A DNA stretch of 6,692 bases from RGIG5472 sp051867635 (GTDB lineage Bacteria; Bacillota; Clostridia; Oscillospirales; Oscillospiraceae). Below are positions 4,834-6,692 of this stretch, piece after piece. The stretch's first letter is position 1. Each line of letters starts with the position of its first letter. The translations under genes were made by a program, and so were the position numbers. The stretch is taken from positions 1 through 6,692 of the forward strand of contig JBJDYT010000025.1 in assembly GCA_051867635.1 (NCBI GenBank), written 5' to 3'. A model generated the notes under the pieces. That model was not told the DNA's origin, made no database searches, and worked only from the letters and a program-made list of their open reading frames with translations.

Positions 4834-6692
4834 TTACAGGTGCAGCACTCTTTCCTTGATCTCCTGGGTGCGGCCCTGGTTCCAGAACTGCGTGCCGATA
4901 TAGCCGCAGGTGCGCCGCGCCACGTTCATCTTGTCCTGGTCGGTGTTGCCGCACTTGGGGCACTTCCAGATGAGCTTGCCGTGGTCCTCCGCGATCTGGA
5001 TCTCACCGTCCCAGCCGCAGACCTGGCAGTAGTCGCTCTTGGTGTTCAGCTCGGCGTAGATGATGTTGTCGTAGATGAACTTCATCACCTGCAGGACGGC
5101 GGGGATGTTGTTCTGCATATCGGGCACTTCCACATAGCTGATGGCGCCGCCGGGGGAGAGGTGCTGGAACTGGGCCTCGAACTTCAGCTTGTCGAAGGCG
5201 TTGATCTCCTCCGTCACATGGACGTGGTAGCTGTTGGTGATATAGCTCTTGTCCGTCACGCCCTCCACGATGCCGAAGCGCTTCTGCAGGCACTTGGCGA
5301 ACTTGTAGGTGGTGCTCTCCAGCGGCGTGCCGTAGAGGGAGAAGTCGATGTTGTGCTCCGCCTTCCAGCGGCGGCAGGCGGCGTTGAGGTAGTCCATGAT
5401 CTGCAGGGCGAAGGGGGTGGCGGAGGGATCGGTGTGGCTCTTGCCGGTCATGTACTTCACACACTCGTAAAGCCCCGCGTAGCCCAGGGAGATGGTGGAA
5501 TAGCCACCGTAGAGGAGCTTGTCGATAGGCTCGCCCTTTTTCAGCCTCGCGCAGGCGCCGTACTGCCAGAGGATGGGGGCCGCGTCGCTGAGGGTGCCCT
5601 TCAGGCGGTTGTGGCGGCACATGAGGGCCCGGTGGCACAGCTCCAGCCGCTCGTCGAAGATCTTCCAGAACTTTTCGATGTCGCCGCCGGAGCTCAGGGC
5701 GATATCCGGCAGGTTCAGCGTCACCACGCCCTGGTTGAAGCGGCCGTAATACTTCGGCTCGTTGGTTTCGGGGTCCACATAGGGGGTCAGGAAGCTGCGG
5801 CAGCCCATGCAGGGATAGCAGTGGCCCTGGCCGTTCTTGTCCACCTTCAGCTCCAGCATCTTCTTTTCGCTGATATAGTCCGGCACCATGCGGCGGGCGG
5901 TGCACTTCGCCGCCAGCTCCGTCAGGTACCAGTAGGGGCTGTCCTCATGGATGTTGTCCTCCTCCAGCACATAGATGAGCTTGGGGAAGGCCGGCGTCAC
6001 CCAGACGCCCTGCTCGTTCTTCACGCCCTGGTAGCGCTGCTGCAGCGTCTCCTCGATGATGAGGGCCAGGTCCTGCCGCTCCTGCTCGCTGCGGGCCTCG
6101 CCGAGATACATGAATACCGTCACGAAGGGGGCCTGTCCGTTGGTGGTCAGCAGCGTCACCACCTGGTACTGGATGGTCTGCACGCCCCGGCGGATCTCCT
6201 CCCGCAGGCGGTCCTCCGTGATGGCGGCGAGCTTTTCCTCGCTGGGCGCGGCCCCCGCCATGCGCATCTCCTCCTCCACGCTGCGGCGGATCTTCTTCCG
6301 GCTCACGTCCACGAAGGGGGCCAGGTGGGTCAGGGAGATGCTCTGGCCGCCGTACTGGTTGCTGGCCACCTGGGCGATGATCTGGGTGGCGATGTTGCAG
6401 GCGGTGGAGAAGCTGTGGGGCCGCTCGATGAGGGTGCCGGTGATGACGGTGCCGTTCTGCAGCATGTCCTCCAGGTTCACCAGGTCGCAGTTGTGCATGT
6501 GCTGGGCGAAATAGTCCGAGTCATGGAAGTGGATGATGCCCGCCTCGTGGGCCTCCACGATGTCCCGGGGCAGGAGGATGCGGTCCGTGATGTCCCGGCT
6601 GACCTCGCCCGCCATATAGTCCCGCTGGGTGGAGTTCACCACCGGGTTTTTGTTGGAGTTTTCCTGCTTGGCCTCCTCGTTGTTGCACTCGA
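4834..6692 (-). CDS. nrdD: Anaerobic (class III) ribonucleoside-triphosphate reductase, 5' end beyond the window
   Basis: This glycyl-radical enzyme reduces ribonucleoside triphosphates to deoxyribonucleotides for DNA synthesis without oxygen. About 618 C-terminal residues are visible. The frame is still open at 6692, and the first visible residues include ENSNKNPV then NSTQRDYMAGEVSRD, the family pattern just after the N-terminal ATP-cone region, so the true start and the ATP cone lie outside. The GTG at 6640-6642 is an internal Val, not a start. Key residues: Cys at 6487-6489 (HNCDLVN); Cys at 5800-5802 (MGCRSFL), the expected thiyl-radical residue; the glycyl-radical Gly at 4903-4905 (RRTCGYIG); and a C-terminal zinc site of two CXXC pairs (CQVC and CPKC). 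Both active-site cysteines and the MGCRS context fit the formate-using NrdD1 type, an inference. NrdG, encoded downstream, activates it. A strong terminator follows the stop at once. Confidence 0.97.
   Translation of the reverse strand, partial: ECNNEEAKQENSNKNPVVNSTQRDYMAGEVSRDITDRILLPRDIVEAHEAGIIHFHDSDYFAQHMHNCDLVNLEDMLQNGTVITGTLIERPHSFSTACNIATQIIAQVASNQYGGQSISLTHLAPFVDVSRKKIRRSVEEEMRMAGAAPSEEKLAAITEDRLREEIRRGVQTIQYQVVTLLTTNGQAPFVTVFMYLGEARSEQERQDLALIIEETLQQRYQGVKNEQGVWVTPAFPKLIYVLEEDNIHEDSPYWYLTELAAKCTARRMVPDYISEKKMLELKVDKNGQGHCYPCMGCRSFLTPYVDPETNEPKYYGRFNQGVVTLNLPDIALSSGGDIEKFWKIFDERLELCHRALMCRHNRLKGTLSDAAPILWQYGACARLKKGEPIDKLLYGGYSTISLGYAGLYECVKYMTGKSHTDPSATPFALQIMDYLNAACRRWKAEHNIDFSLYGTPLESTTYKFAKCLQKRFGIVEGVTDKSYITNSYHVHVTEEINAFDKLKFEAQFQHLSPGGAISYVEVPDMQNNIPAVLQVMKFIYDNIIYAELNTKSDYCQVCGWDGEIQIAEDHGKLIWKCPKCGNTDQDKMNVARRTCGYIGTQFWNQGRTQEIKERVLHL

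Noticed and set aside
6640..6642. GTG as the start of NrdD
   Set aside because: The frame remains open to 6692 and encodes conserved family sequence (ENSNKNP) upstream of this codon, so it is an internal valine.

Overview
The window is a GC-rich stretch of bacterial chromosome with ordinary housekeeping genes. It carries an oxygen-sensitive class III ribonucleotide reductase (NrdD/NrdG), Bacillota-like Shine-Dalgarno sites and sigma-70/sigma-A type promoters. Together with the protein style, these suggest a strictly or mainly anaerobic high-GC Clostridia, something like a gut Oscillospiraceae. That placement is an inference; no marker gene is present.

Left part (1-2476): a gene fragment runs off the left edge on the minus strand, with a near-perfect promoter at 122-150. 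It is divergent from a two-gene plus-strand operon, which has its own near-perfect promoter (261-289) and a very stable leader hairpin (307-333). The operon encodes an NAD(P)-dependent D-2-hydroxyacid dehydrogenase of the glycerate dehydrogenase/hydroxypyruvate reductase kind (360-1325), followed almost without gap by a GarK/GlxK-type glycerate kinase (1331-2476). Together they would take hydroxypyruvate to D-glycerate and then to phosphoglycerate, feeding lower glycolysis.

Middle (2477-3629): a bidirectional terminator (2502-2534) separates the operon from a convergent LysR-family regulator (2555-3442, minus). The regulator's upstream region holds a candidate promoter and several short inverted or direct repeats that could be operators. 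Its target is not evident, because it is convergent with, not divergent from, the glycerate operon.

Right part (3630-6692, all minus strand): nrdD is open at the right edge and ends at a strong intrinsic terminator. A structured intergenic stretch follows, with two more inverted repeats (4705-4791) and an excellent extended -10 promoter (4626-4654). That promoter drives a small predicted lipoprotein gene (4187-4555) and then nrdG (3630-4151). NrdG is the radical-SAM activase that installs the glycyl radical in NrdD, so the two proteins work together although their genes appear to be in separate transcription units with a lipoprotein gene between them.

I found no tRNA, rRNA, CRISPR array, insertion sequence or prophage gene. 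The most unusual items are the lipoprotein gene between nrdD and nrdG, its cysteine-rich signal peptide, and the run of three inverted repeats downstream of nrdD. I see no strong evidence for a wholly new system.
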